Below are positions 8,154 to 17,059 of a stretch of 64,000 nucleotides of DNA, piece by piece. A model generated the notes under the pieces. It made no database searches and had not been told where the DNA came from. It saw only the letters and a list, made by a program, of their open reading frames with translations. The stretch is from Clostridia bacterium. Its GTDB lineage: Bacteria > Bacillota > Clostridia > Christensenellales > Borkfalkiaceae. The stretch spans positions 62,001-126,000 of the forward strand of contig JAFTPU010000002.1 in assembly GCA_017463105.1 (NCBI GenBank), given 5' to 3'. The position numbers and the translations under genes were made by a program. How positions within the stretch are numbered: position 1 is the stretch's first letter; every line of letters begins with the position of its first letter.

Positions 8154-10304
8154 ATGAACAAGAAAAAAACTACGACCTTAATAGCAGCGCTCGCGCTTGC
8201 CCTCGCGGGCTGTACGGGCAATAGCGGCGACGCGTTTATCAACGATGTCGTGACGAGGGAGGATTACGCCTCCGTTTACGGCGCGATCGGGAAAAACGTC
8301 ACGATCGACATGGTGACGGAAAAAGAGGACGGCAGGGCGTTCGTGACGGTGGACGGCAGGGAATACGAGCTGGGCATGGATTTCCTGTCGATGGCGATGG
8401 TCTACAACACCGCCCCCGCAGGAGGATTCTCCACGCCCACCGACGTGTATAACGAATGGTGGCGGTTGTTTATCCAACGCTGGAATTTCCTCGTGCCCGA
8501 GGTGCCGCTCTACTCGAATCAATATTACGACGTGTACAACGCCAAGATCGAAAGCTTGCAGACCAATCCCTATTGGAGCGTTACGGACGCGATCGTGGGC
8601 GCAAAGGTAACGACGGCGGATAATTCCGTCGTGCTCGGCAGCAATACCGAGCTGTCGGGGGCGTTCCGCAATTCCTCTTTCGGCAAATCCTCGCCCGGGG
8701 CGGCGGACCTCGCCGTGCAGACGCTCACGAGCGGTTATTCGACGGTCGTTACGGACATGGGTGGCACGTTCGAGTGGGCGGGGAGCGATATTTTGCGTTG
8801 GCACACGGAGACGGAGAACGCCGACGGCACGAAAACGTTTACGATGCACGTTGCCGACGATCTCGCTTTTTCCAACGGCGATAAGATCACTGCGGAAAAC
8901 TATCTCGTCGCATATCTGGCGGGCAGTACGCCCGTTATGAAAGAGGCGGGCGGCGGCGACGCGGCGGGGCTGACGGCGGTCGGTTACGAGGACTTTAAAG
9001 GGTATACGGGCGACGGCGAGCCCGTGCCCTTCTCGGGCGTGCGGTTGCTCGACGAGTACACCTTTTCCGTTACGGTCAAGGAAGAATACGCGAATTATTA
9101 TTACGCACTCCGTTACGGGGAATTTACGCCCGCGCCGACGGCGTTGTATTTGGGAAATAACAGGATCAGAGACGACGGGCGGGGCGCGTATATCGAAAAG
9201 GGCTTTTACGACCGCACGGAAAAGAACGGCGTGACGGCGTATGCGCAAGCGTCGGAGATCACGAAAAACATGAGCGAGACGAATGCGGACAAGTTCCCGT
9301 ATTCGGGTCCGTATTACGTCGATAACTACGACGCGGGCACGAAAACGGCGACGTTGAAACGCAACGAGGGATATAAGGGCGACGTGCGCGGCAAGGCGAC
9401 GATCGACAAGATCACGTACGTGAAGATCGTTTCCGAGACCCAGCTCGACCAGCTGAAACAGGGGCGAGTGGACGTGCTCGCCTCGGTGACGGGCGGGGAG
9501 GAAACGAAAGCCGCGTTGGCGATCGTGGATAACGTAAAATTCAAGGAAACGCATTACGATCGGGCGGGCTACGGCAAGCTCGCGTTCCGTTGCGATTTCG
9601 GTCCCACGCAGTTTGCGGAGGTCCGCCGCGCGGTGATGCACACGATCGACAGAAACGAGTTTGCACAGACCTTTACGGGCGGTTACGGAAGCGTAGTGGA
9701 CGCGCCCTATTACGTGGGGTCGGAGGCGTATCTTGCCGTAAAGGACAGGCTGAAGCTGAACAAATACGAGTACAGCGTCGAAAAGGCGAAGGAGTCGCTC
9801 CGTGCGGGCGGCTGGACGTATAACGCCGACGGGAGCGCGTATGACGAGACGAAAGGCGGCGTGCGTTATAAAAAGCTGACGGGATACGAGCTGACCTACA
9901 ACAATCTTGCGTTCGCTTCGACGGACAACAAATATAAAACGGTGAAAGCGGACGGGGAATATTATATGCCGCTTGTGATCAATTGGATGGGAACGCAACC
10001 CAATCCCGTCACCGATCAATTGATCACGGCATGGCAGAACAACCCCTCGGCAGGGGAGAAGATCGGCGCGTATATCACGTACGCCACGGGGGATATGACC
10101 TCGGCTTTGTACGGCGAATATTGCCAGATGCCCGCATACGGTTTCACGAAAGCGCGTTACGGTGCGGTGAACTTTGCCACGGGCTTCACGAGCGCGGTAT
10201 ACGACCAGTCCTTTTATTGGACGATCGATCGGGATATGTATCATAATTACAGCAGTAACTATCTGATGGACGAAGCGGACTTTTTGTCTGTTTATAACAG
10301 CTAA
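8154..10304 (+). CDS. oppA: oligopeptide ABC transporter substrate-binding lipoprotein
   Basis: A 716-residue solute-binding protein of the OppA/DppA (SBP_bac_5) class. Signal peptide with lipobox ALAGC (lipidated C20). Family features include a central segment with IDKITYVKIVSETQLDQLKQGRVDVLA and VRRAVMHTIDRNEFA. It is somewhat longer than typical OppA (about 550 residues), with a roughly 150-residue N-terminal extension before the usual domain. The start at 8154 (MNKKKTTT) gives a proper signal peptide; an in-frame start at 8067 would not. It is first in a complete oppABCDF order. A dispersed AAAATGC repeat separates it from oppB. Confidence 0.88.
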   Translation: MNKKKTTTLIAALALALAGCTGNSGDAFINDVVTREDYASVYGAIGKNVTIDMVTEKEDGRAFVTVDGREYELGMDFLSMAMVYNTAPAGGFSTPTDVYNEWWRLFIQRWNFLVPEVPLYSNQYYDVYNAKIESLQTNPYWSVTDAIVGAKVTTADNSVVLGSNTELSGAFRNSSFGKSSPGAADLAVQTLTSGYSTVVTDMGGTFEWAGSDILRWHTETENADGTKTFTMHVADDLAFSNGDKITAENYLVAYLAGSTPVMKEAGGGDAAGLTAVGYEDFKGYTGDGEPVPFSGVRLLDEYTFSVTVKEEYANYYYALRYGEFTPAPTALYLGNNRIRDDGRGAYIEKGFYDRTEKNGVTAYAQASEITKNMSETNADKFPYSGPYYVDNYDAGTKTATLKRNEGYKGDVRGKATIDKITYVKIVSETQLDQLKQGRVDVLASVTGGEETKAALAIVDNVKFKETHYDRAGYGKLAFRCDFGPTQFAEVRRAVMHTIDRNEFAQTFTGGYGSVVDAPYYVGSEAYLAVKDRLKLNKYEYSVEKAKESLRAGGWTYNADGSAYDETKGGVRYKKLTGYELTYNNLAFASTDNKYKTVKADGEYYMPLVINWMGTQPNPVTDQLITAWQNNPSAGEKIGAYITYATGDMTSALYGEYCQMPAYGFTKARYGAVNFATGFTSAVYDQSFYWTIDRDMYHNYSSNYLMDEADFLSVYNS

Positions 10305-10318
10305 ACGCATATATACTT

Positions 10319-10392
10319 CGCAAATGTAAAATGCAAAGTGCAAAATGCAAAATGGCGTAAATTTATAAATGATTCGGTCATTTTGCATTTCC
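10319..10392. repeat. AAAATGC dispersed repeat, copy 1 (oppA/oppB spacer)
   Basis: Tandem TGCAAAA-type heptads on the left, an A/T core containing TTTATAAAT, and a right arm TTTTGCATTT complementary to the heptads. The arms can fold into a long imperfect hairpin between oppA and oppB. Confidence 0.8.
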
Positions 10393-10416
10393 GATTGCTT
10401 GTAAAGGAGGGAATTT

Positions 10417-11433
10417 ATGTCGAGATATATTTTAAAACGCATACTCTACCTTTTCATGTTGCTTTTGTTGCTCTCCTTTCTCATTTTCGTCGTGTACAAC
10501 CTGATCCCCGTGGATAAGGCGGCGGATATGGCGATGCAGGAGATCGCCGCGAATAAAAATCTCAATTACGCCGAACGCTATCTCTATTGGCAACGACGGT
10601 ACGGCTTGGACGGGAATCTCATCGTGCGCTACTTCCGCTGGCTGGGGCTCGCTTCCTTCTACGACGGTTCGTATAACGGACTTTTACAGGGCAATCTGGG
10701 CACCTCCGTCGCATACGGAAAACCCGTTGCGGAGATCATCAAAGAACCCCTCTTAAACACCGTGTTCCTCAATCTGTTCGCCACCCTTTTGGCGTTCGTG
10801 ATCACGATTCCGCTCGGCGTGTTCTGCGCCACGAAACGGGGGAGCAAGCGGGACACCGCCGTGCAGATCGGCACGATCGTGGGGTACAGCATGCCCGCGT
10901 TCATCATCGCCATTCTGTTCATTTGGCTATTTTCGATCAAGCTCGGCTGGTTCCCCGTTTCGGGAATGGCGTCGGTCGGCAAGGATTATACGGGCTTCCG
11001 CGCCTTTTTGGACCGATTGTACCATTTCGCGTTGCCCTTGATCGTGATGACCTTCTGTTCGCTCGGCGGAATGACGCGTTACGTGCGCGCTTCGATGATC
11101 GACGCCTTGCATATGGATTGTATCCGCACGGCGCGCGCAAAGGGGTTACGGGAACGGCTGGTCGTGCGTACGCACGCGTGGCGGAACGCCCTGATCCCTA
11201 TCGTTTCGATCGTCGTCGGCTGGTTGATCGGGATATTCTCGGGCTCGATCATGATCGAAAATATCTTCGGGATCAACGGTATCGGCAAGGTCTATTTCGA
11301 CGCGCTTACCGCAAACGACAACGAGATCGCCCTCGCCATGCAGATGTTCTATATCTTTTTGGCACTTATCGGCAATCTTCTGACGGATATTGCGTACGGG
11401 TTGATCGACCCGCGTATACGGGTAAATAGGTAA
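10417..11433 (+). CDS. oppB: oligopeptide ABC transporter permease (OppB type)
   Basis: A 338-residue inner-membrane permease. The first helix (about residues 8-28) leads to the family N-terminal domain with LNYAERYLYWQRRYGLDG. Five further helices and the EAA loop (TARAKGLRERLVVRTHAWRNALIPI, from about residue 236) follow; the loop docks the ATPases. The ATG at 10417 is preceded by AAAGGAGGG. It ends 3 nt before the next permease gene, and the two should form a heterodimeric channel. Confidence 0.92.
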   Translation: MSRYILKRILYLFMLLLLLSFLIFVVYNLIPVDKAADMAMQEIAANKNLNYAERYLYWQRRYGLDGNLIVRYFRWLGLASFYDGSYNGLLQGNLGTSVAYGKPVAEIIKEPLLNTVFLNLFATLLAFVITIPLGVFCATKRGSKRDTAVQIGTIVGYSMPAFIIAILFIWLFSIKLGWFPVSGMASVGKDYTGFRAFLDRLYHFALPLIVMTFCSLGGMTRYVRASMIDALHMDCIRTARAKGLRERLVVRTHAWRNALIPIVSIVVGWLIGIFSGSIMIENIFGINGIGKVYFDALTANDNEIALAMQMFYIFLALIGNLLTDIAYGLIDPRIRVNR

Positions 11434-11436
11434 AGT

Positions 11437-13341
11437 ATGAGAAACTTCTTTAAAAAGACATTCGAACGAGGCAGGTATGCGTTGAAACGCGTCGGCGGGT
11501 GGTTTAAGCGCGCGTTTTTCAAACGGGAAGAGACGGGTGCGGAAACGATCGAGACCCCTTCGAAAATGCTCAGAGAAGCGTTTTTCGGAAAAAAGACGGC
11601 GGTCGTCGCACTCGTGCTTTTGGTCGCCCTGTTTCTGTTTGTGTTCCTTGCGCCTCTGTTCGTACCGATGGACGTGAATTATACAGACCCGTTGCAACAG
11701 AACGCCGCGCCCGTAACTTCCTTGCGTTCCGTGCCGAAAAAAATGAAAAACGCCGTGCGGGAGATCGACGGCTTCGCGGGGTTCACGGCGGGGCTTTCGT
11801 CGGACGGAAAGGCGTACGTGTGGGGGAATACGAAGAACAAATTGCAAAAGATAAACCTGAAAGACTTCCCCTCCGAGGTGGCGGAGGGCGAAACGGCGTT
11901 CCTTGCCGCGGGCAAGGATCATATGCTCGCCGTAACGAAAGCGGGCGAGCTGGTCGGCTGGGGGGATAAAAGCTGCGGGCAGTACGGCTTCGAACCCGTA
12001 CTCAACGCCGTCGCCACGCCCGAGGAACTGAAAAACGGCGTCGATCCCGCTACGGTAAAGCAGCTCGTTTGCGGATATCAGACCTCCGCGCTCGTAAAAA
12101 CGGACGGAAAAGCGTACGCGTGGGGGAATACGAATATCGTCAAAAATCTTGCCTCCATGAACGGTGCGGAGGGGATCGAGAAGCTCGTATTTACCAATTC
12201 GGCGGCGGTGGCGATCACGAAAGACGGAAAGGTGTTCACGGGAAACGAAACGCCGTTCACCTCGCTCGTGAGCTCGAAAACGGGCGCGCAAAGCTCGTTT
12301 TTTGAGTACCTTGCGGATAAAAAAGCGATCGAGATCGCCGCGACGAATAAATGCGTCGCGCTCGTGCTGGAAAGCGGCGAGCTGGTCGTTTCGGGCGTTT
12401 TCGAGAACGGCGAGGAGGTTTTGCCCAAACTCCAAGAGGGGGAATATTTCGTGTCGCTCGACGGCGGCACCCGTCATTTCGTGGGCGTGACCGATCGGGG
12501 CAACGCCTATGCGTGGGGGCATAACGCCTACGGACAATGCAACGTGAAAGCGGACGGCGGCGCCGCGCGGGCGTTTGCGGGCTCGGCGCAGTCGTATATC
12601 GTGGATAAGAGCGGCGCGCTTACGCAGAGCGTGGGCTTGAAAGGGTATATCATGGGCACGGACGGACGGGGCAGGGACGTGTTCACGCGTATCGTGCACG
12701 GCGGAAAAATGACCATGACCATCGGCGCGGTGGCGGTGCTGATATCGTCTGCGATCGCGATCGTCGTGGGCTGTGTGTCGGGCTATTTCGGCGGCGCGGT
12801 GGATACGTTTTTAATGCGCGTGACGGAGATATTTTCCTCGATACCCTTCCTGCCGTTCGCGATGCTTCTGTCGCAGATCATCAAACACTACAACGTTTCG
12901 GAAACGATGCGGATATTCATTATCATGCTGATCCTCGGCGCACTGTCGTGGACGGGGCTCGCGCGCATGATACGGGGGCAGGTGCTTGCCGAACGGGAAA
13001 AGGAATTCGTCGTGGCGGCGAAAGCGATCGGCGTAAAGGAGCGGACGATCGCCTTTAAGCACATTTTACCGAACATCGTGTCGGTGATCCTCGTCAGCAT
13101 GACGCTCGATTTTGCGGGCTGTCTTTTAACGGAGTCCTCGCTGTCGTATCTCGGCTTCGGGGTGCAACAGCCGCAACCGACGTGGGGAAATATGCTCAAC
13201 GGATGTAACAACAGCGTCGTGATACAAAATTATTGGTGGCAATGGCTGTTTCCGTCGTTGTTTTTGTCGCTTGCGACGATCTGTATCAACGTGATCGGCG
13301 ACGCGTTGCGCGACGCCCTCGACCCCAAAGGGAGAAAATAG
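11437..13341 (+). CDS. oppC: OppC-type ABC permease with inserted RCC1-like beta-propeller
   Basis: A 634-residue protein, about twice the length of a normal OppC. Residues 1-50 are a basic cytoplasmic leader and 54-75 the first transmembrane helix. Residues about 100-400 form an insertion with RCC1-type repeats recurring every 40-60 residues, such as DGKAYVWGN (123), AGELVGWGD (169), DGKAYAWGN (223) and RGNAYAWGH (354). Six or seven blades can be counted. Residues 405-634 are the permease core, beginning with MGTDGRGRDVFTRI and containing the EAA loop near 523-546. The propeller sits in the first extracytoplasmic loop, where it would meet the substrate-binding protein. The reading frame is intact and spacing to oppB is 3 nt, so it is part of the working operon. 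Confidence 0.92.
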   Translation: MRNFFKKTFERGRYALKRVGGWFKRAFFKREETGAETIETPSKMLREAFFGKKTAVVALVLLVALFLFVFLAPLFVPMDVNYTDPLQQNAAPVTSLRSVPKKMKNAVREIDGFAGFTAGLSSDGKAYVWGNTKNKLQKINLKDFPSEVAEGETAFLAAGKDHMLAVTKAGELVGWGDKSCGQYGFEPVLNAVATPEELKNGVDPATVKQLVCGYQTSALVKTDGKAYAWGNTNIVKNLASMNGAEGIEKLVFTNSAAVAITKDGKVFTGNETPFTSLVSSKTGAQSSFFEYLADKKAIEIAATNKCVALVLESGELVVSGVFENGEEVLPKLQEGEYFVSLDGGTRHFVGVTDRGNAYAWGHNAYGQCNVKADGGAARAFAGSAQSYIVDKSGALTQSVGLKGYIMGTDGRGRDVFTRIVHGGKMTMTIGAVAVLISSAIAIVVGCVSGYFGGAVDTFLMRVTEIFSSIPFLPFAMLLSQIIKHYNVSETMRIFIIMLILGALSWTGLARMIRGQVLAEREKEFVVAAKAIGVKERTIAFKHILPNIVSVILVSMTLDFAGCLLTESSLSYLGFGVQQPQPTWGNMLNGCNNSVVIQNYWWQWLFPSLFLSLATICINVIGDALRDALDPKGRK

Positions 13342-13344
13342 AAA

Positions 13345-13437
13345 TAAATGTAAAATGCAAAGTGCAAAATTACGGTAAATATTTTAATTATTCAATCATT
13401 TTGCATTCTGCATTCCGCATTTTGCATTTTCGGAGAA
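13345..13437. repeat. AAAATGC dispersed repeat, copy 2 (oppC/oppD spacer)
   Basis: The left arm has AAAATGCAAAGTGCAAAAT, the core is A/T-rich, and the right arm is a long TTTTGCATTCTGCATTCCGC-like run. The longer arm is on the opposite side from copies 3 and 4, so this copy is inverted relative to them. Confidence 0.8.
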
Positions 13438-13441
13438 TCTT

Positions 13442-14479
13442 ATGTCCTTACTCGAAGTTAAAAATCTGCATACCTGCTTCAAGACTCGCAAGGGCACGGT
13501 GCGGGCGGTAAACGACGTTACCTTCTCCCTCGACGCGGGCAAAACTCTTGCGATCGTGGGCGAGTCCGGCTCGGGAAAAAGCGTGTCCGCCATGAGCGTT
13601 TTAAAGCTTCTCGACGAAAACGGCTATATTGAAAGCGGCGAGATACTCTTCGACGAAAACGCCGACGGCAACGCGGTCGACCTCGCGCAATTGCCCAAGG
13701 AAAAAATGTACGGCATACGCGGCAATAAAATTTCTGTTATTTTTCAGGAACCCATGACCGCGCTCAATCCCGTTTTGACGATCAGGCGGCAGATGTGCGA
13801 GCCTTTCCTAATTCATCGTAACATGACGAAAAAACAGGCGACGGAGGAGGCGCGGAAAATGCTGGAGGCGGTGCGTATCGTCGGTCCCGAACGGGTGCTC
13901 AAGGGTTACGCGCACCAGCTTTCGGGCGGTATGCGCCAACGGGTCATGATCGCCATGGCGCTCGCCTGCAAACCCAAAATATTGATCGCCGACGAGCCGA
14001 CGACCGCCCTCGACGTTACCATTCAGGCGCAGATACTCCGCCTCATGCGCGAGCTGCAAAAGGAGAACGGTACGGCGATATTGTTCATCACGCACGATCT
14101 GGGTGTGGTGCGGGAAATGGCGGACGACGTCGCCGTCACCTATTGCGGGCAGATCGTCGAACACGCGTCGAACGAGCTTCTTTTCGGGGGGAAATATTCC
14201 CACCCGTACACGGAAGGTCTGCTCGCCTCGATCCCCGCCCGAAACAAAAAGGGGGAGCGGCTCAAACAGATACACGGCAACGTGCCGTCGCCCTTTCGCT
14301 TGCCGAAGGGCTGCAAATTTTCCCCGCGCTGTCCCTACCGTACGCAGAAATGTATCGACGACGAGCCCGCGCTTCTGCCCGTGGGAAAGGGCAGATACGA
14401 ACGCCTGATCCGTTGCCATTATCCGAACAAGGAGGAGAGAAACAGCGATGCCCACCGACAGCTTATTATCCGTCGTTGA
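13442..14479 (+). CDS. oppD: oligopeptide ABC transporter ATP-binding protein (OppD type)
   Basis: A 345-residue ATPase with Walker A GESGSGKS, signature LSGGMRQR, Walker [13 protein letters not shown] and the H-loop ITHDLGV. The C-terminal oligopeptide-transporter extension contains the cysteine cluster [14 protein letters not shown], which binds Fe-S in some family members. Its 3' end overlaps the start of oppF by 32 bp in another frame, so the last dozen residues are encoded through the oppF ribosome site. It powers import together with OppF. Confidence 0.92.
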   Translation: MSLLEVKNLHTCFKTRKGTVRAVNDVTFSLDAGKTLAIVGESGSGKSVSAMSVLKLLDENGYIESGEILFDENADGNAVDLAQLPKEKMYGIRGNKISVIFQEPMTALNPVLTIRRQMCEPFLIHRNMTKKQATEEARKMLEAVRIVGPERVLKGYAHQLSGGMRQRVMIAMALACKPKILIADEPTTALDVTIQAQILRLMRELQKENGTAILFITHDLGVVREMADDVAVTYCGQIVEHASNELLFGGKYSHPYTEGLLASIPARNKKGERLKQIHGNVPSPFRLPKGCKFSPRCPYRTQKCIDDEPALLPVGKGRYERLIRCHYPNKEERNSDAHRQLIIRR

Positions 14480-15482
14480 ACTCAAAAAATATTTTCCTTT
14501 ACCCAAGACCTCGTTGTTCTCCGTGAAAAAACGGTATCTCAAAGCCAACGAAAACGTCTCTTTCGAGGTGAAAAAGGGGGAGACCTTCGGGCTCGTCGGC
14601 GAAAGCGGGTGTGGAAAGTCCACTTTGGGAAGGGCGATCCTACAACTTTACCGCCCGACGTCGGGACGGGTGCTTTACTATGGCGGCGGTGCGCCCGTCG
14701 ACCTTACGAAACAGAGCGACAAACAGATGCGCGCCCTGCGTAAAGATCTTCAGATCGTGTTTCAGGACCCCTACTCCTCCCTCGATCCCCGCATGACGGT
14801 GGGACAGATCATCGGCGAGGGACCGATCACGCACGGTTTCTTCAAACGCGGCTCGAAAGCGCTTAAAGATTACGTGCTCGACGTCATGAAAAAATGCGGT
14901 CTGCAACCGCATATGGCGGGGAGGTACCCGCACGAATTTTCGGGCGGACAACGCCAACGCGTGTGTATCGCCCGCGCGCTTGCCTTGCGCCCCAAATTCG
15001 TCGTTTGCGACGAGTGCGTTTCCGCGCTCGACGTGTCCATTCAGTCGCAGATACTCAACCTTTTGAGCGATCTGAAAGAACAGGAGGGGCTGACGTATCT
15101 TTTCATCTCGCACGATCTTTCCGTCGTGCGGCACGTTTCCGATCGCTTGGGCGTGATGTATTTGGGCGAGATCGTGGAGACGGGGGACGCGGAACGGGTG
15201 TTTGCCGACCCCCGTCATCCGTATACGATCGCGCTGATGAGCGCCGTGCCCTCCACGGAAAAAAAGGGCGTCGGCGAAGAACCCATTCTGCTCGAAGGAA
15301 GCATGCCGAGCGCGGTAGAGCCCCCGACGGGCTGTAAATTCCACACCCGCTGTTTTATGGCGCAGGAGGTGTGTAAGCGCGAGGCGCCGCCGCCGATGGA
15401 GGTGGAGCAAGGGCGCTTCGTGCGCTGTCATTTCGCCGATATTCCCGCCGAAGAAAAACGGAAGATTGCAAAAAAGAAGTAA
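14448..15482 (+). CDS. oppF: oligopeptide ABC transporter ATP-binding protein (OppF type)
   Basis: A 344-residue ATPase with Walker A GESGCGKST, signature FSGGQRQR and the C-terminal cysteine cluster CKFHTRCFMAQEVC. Walker B reads FVVCDECVSALD, so the usual proline of ADEP is cysteine. The catalytic Asp-Glu pair is kept and activity is expected. AAGGAGGAGAG inside oppD provides the ribosome site. It is the last gene of the importer operon and is followed by an intrinsic terminator. Confidence 0.92.
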   Translation: MPTDSLLSVVELKKYFPLPKTSLFSVKKRYLKANENVSFEVKKGETFGLVGESGCGKSTLGRAILQLYRPTSGRVLYYGGGAPVDLTKQSDKQMRALRKDLQIVFQDPYSSLDPRMTVGQIIGEGPITHGFFKRGSKALKDYVLDVMKKCGLQPHMAGRYPHEFSGGQRQRVCIARALALRPKFVVCDECVSALDVSIQSQILNLLSDLKEQEGLTYLFISHDLSVVRHVSDRLGVMYLGEIVETGDAERVFADPRHPYTIALMSAVPSTEKKGVGEEPILLEGSMPSAVEPPTGCKFHTRCFMAQEVCKREAPPPMEVEQGRFVRCHFADIPAEEKRKIAKKK

Positions 15483-15486
15483 AACG

Positions 15487-15513
15487 ACGCCGTGCGGAAA
15501 GCGCGGCGTTTTT
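15487..15513 (+). terminator. intrinsic terminator of the opp operon
   Basis: A 9-bp stem (15487-15495 with 15501-15509, ACGCCGTGC with GCGCGGCGT) around a GGAAA loop, followed by T residues. Confidence 0.88.
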
Positions 15514-15575
15514 CGTAAAAGGGAGAGGAAAAAGGCGAAAAAGCGTAAAAATATGAAAATAATAATTCTTTCGTG

Positions 15576-15628
15576 TTGACAAATTACGGAGAAATGTATT
15601 ATAATATTGCATACAGGATATTATCCTG
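15576..15628 (+). promoter_or_regulatory. promoter with palindromic operator candidate
   Basis: TTGACA (15576-15581) and TATAAT (15600-15605) are spaced 18 bp. Immediately downstream, CAGGATA-T-TATCCTG (15614-15628) is a perfect 7-bp inverted repeat over the expected transcription start, a typical repressor position. The regulator is not identified. Confidence 0.7.
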
Positions 15629-15666
15629 AATAATTTATTTTATCGGAGGATATTTAAAATATCACT

Positions 15667-16947
15667 ATGGACACAATCCCTCTCCTATCTGTCGTTATCG
15701 TAATTTTGATAATTATGTCGGGGCTTTTTTCCGCCACCGAAACGGCGTACTCCTGCGCGAACAAGGTCAAGCTTAAAAGCATGGTCGTGCTCGGTAAGAA
15801 AAACGCGAAAGCAGTGAGTAGATTCGCCGACGAAAAATACGACAAACTCGTAACGGTCATTCTTATCGGCAACAACATCGTCAACCTGACGGCTTCCGCG
15901 CTCGGTACGATCCTGTTCGCAAAGCTGCTCGTGGGCACGGGCGTCGATCATACGACCGTTTCGACTGCGGTACTCACCGTAGTCGTGCTCCTTTTCGGCG
16001 AGATCACGCCCAAATATTTCGCAAGCGTGTATCCCGAAAAATTCTGTTTTATTCTCTATCCCTTTATACAGCTGTTCTTTTGGATCCTGTTCCCGCTCGG
16101 AAAGGTTTTCGATTGGTATAAAACGGGGCTGGCAAAACTGTTCAAGCTGAAAAGAGACGAAACGGTCACGGACGAGGAATTGATGTCCCTCGTCGACGAA
16201 GCGGAGGAGAGCGGTACGCTTAAAGAGGACGAATCGGAACTCGTCCGTTCCGCGCTCGAATTCGACGATCTGAAGGTGGAGGACATTCTCGTGCCCCGCG
16301 TCGACGTGTACGCGGTCAGCGAGGATTCGTCTATGGACGAGGTCCGCGAGGTATTCGAAAAGACGGGGTATTCCCGTTTGCCCGTGTATAAGGACACGAT
16401 CGATAACGTGATCGGACTTATCCACGAACGCGACTTTTTCAGCGGCTATTTAAAGGGCGAAAAGGAGATCGGGCATTTGGTGCAGGACATCGTTTTCACC
16501 TCCGAATACACCCGCATTTCGACCTTGCTTCGTCTGCTTCAAAAGCGTAAGGTGCACATGGCGGCGGTCTCGGACGAGTACGGCGGCTTGGTCGGTATCG
16601 TCACGCTCGAGGATATCCTCGAAGAGCTCGTCGGCGAGATCTGGGACGAACACGACGAGGAAGAGGTGCTGTTCGGCAAGATCAACGACGACGAATATTG
16701 GGTGGACGGCAAATACCCCCTCAACGAGTTTTTCTCCCTCTACGACATGGAGGACGAGGACGAAAATTACGAGTCGAACACCGTCGGCGGCTGGGCGACC
16801 GAGCAATACGGCGGGATACCGCCCATCGGCGAGACGTTGCGCTGTAAGGGCGTCGAGATAAAAATCGTCAAAGCGACGAAACAGAAGGTCCTCAAGGTCC
16901 GCTCGAGATGCGTGGAAGACGACGAAAGCGACGCGAAGGAAGCGTAA
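15667..16947 (+). CDS. hemolysin-family CNNM/CBS transporter-like protein
   Basis: A 426-residue protein of the HlyC/CorC (CNNM) family linked to Mg2+/Co2+ homeostasis or efflux. The N-terminal DUF21 membrane domain covers about residues 1-140 (GLFSATETAYS and GNNIVNLTASA are conserved there). A CBS pair follows at about 205-325 (VEDILVPRVDVYAV, GGLVGIVTLEDILEELVGEIWDE) and then the C-terminal CorC domain to about 415. The only usable ATG is 17 nt after GGAGG, which is unusually far; an in-frame TAA at 15655 excludes earlier starts. The upstream palindrome suggests regulation. Confidence 0.9.
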   Translation: MDTIPLLSVVIVILIIMSGLFSATETAYSCANKVKLKSMVVLGKKNAKAVSRFADEKYDKLVTVILIGNNIVNLTASALGTILFAKLLVGTGVDHTTVSTAVLTVVVLLFGEITPKYFASVYPEKFCFILYPFIQLFFWILFPLGKVFDWYKTGLAKLFKLKRDETVTDEELMSLVDEAEESGTLKEDESELVRSALEFDDLKVEDILVPRVDVYAVSEDSSMDEVREVFEKTGYSRLPVYKDTIDNVIGLIHERDFFSGYLKGEKEIGHLVQDIVFTSEYTRISTLLRLLQKRKVHMAAVSDEYGGLVGIVTLEDILEELVGEIWDEHDEEEVLFGKINDDEYWVDGKYPLNEFFSLYDMEDEDENYESNTVGGWATEQYGGIPPIGETLRCKGVEIKIVKATKQKVLKVRSRCVEDDESDAKEA

Positions 16948-17001
16948 AAGCAATAGGAAAAAAGTGTGAAAGAATCCCAAATTCCCGCGAAAAAATAGCA
17001 C

Positions 17002-17030
17002 TTGCTTTTTTGCGCGGCGGCGGGTATAAT
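17002..17030 (+). promoter_or_regulatory. promoter of galE
   Basis: TTGCTT (17002-17007), 17-bp spacer, TATAAT (17025-17030). GAGAGG is the ribosome site before the ATG at 17060. Confidence 0.75.
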
Positions 17031-17059
17031 GTAAGAAAAATCAAGAGAGGTACGAACAA

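Noticed and set aside
8178..10442. Long open frame antisense to oppA (754 codons)
   Set aside because: Same codon-bias shadow; the sense frame has a lipobox and binding-protein motifs.
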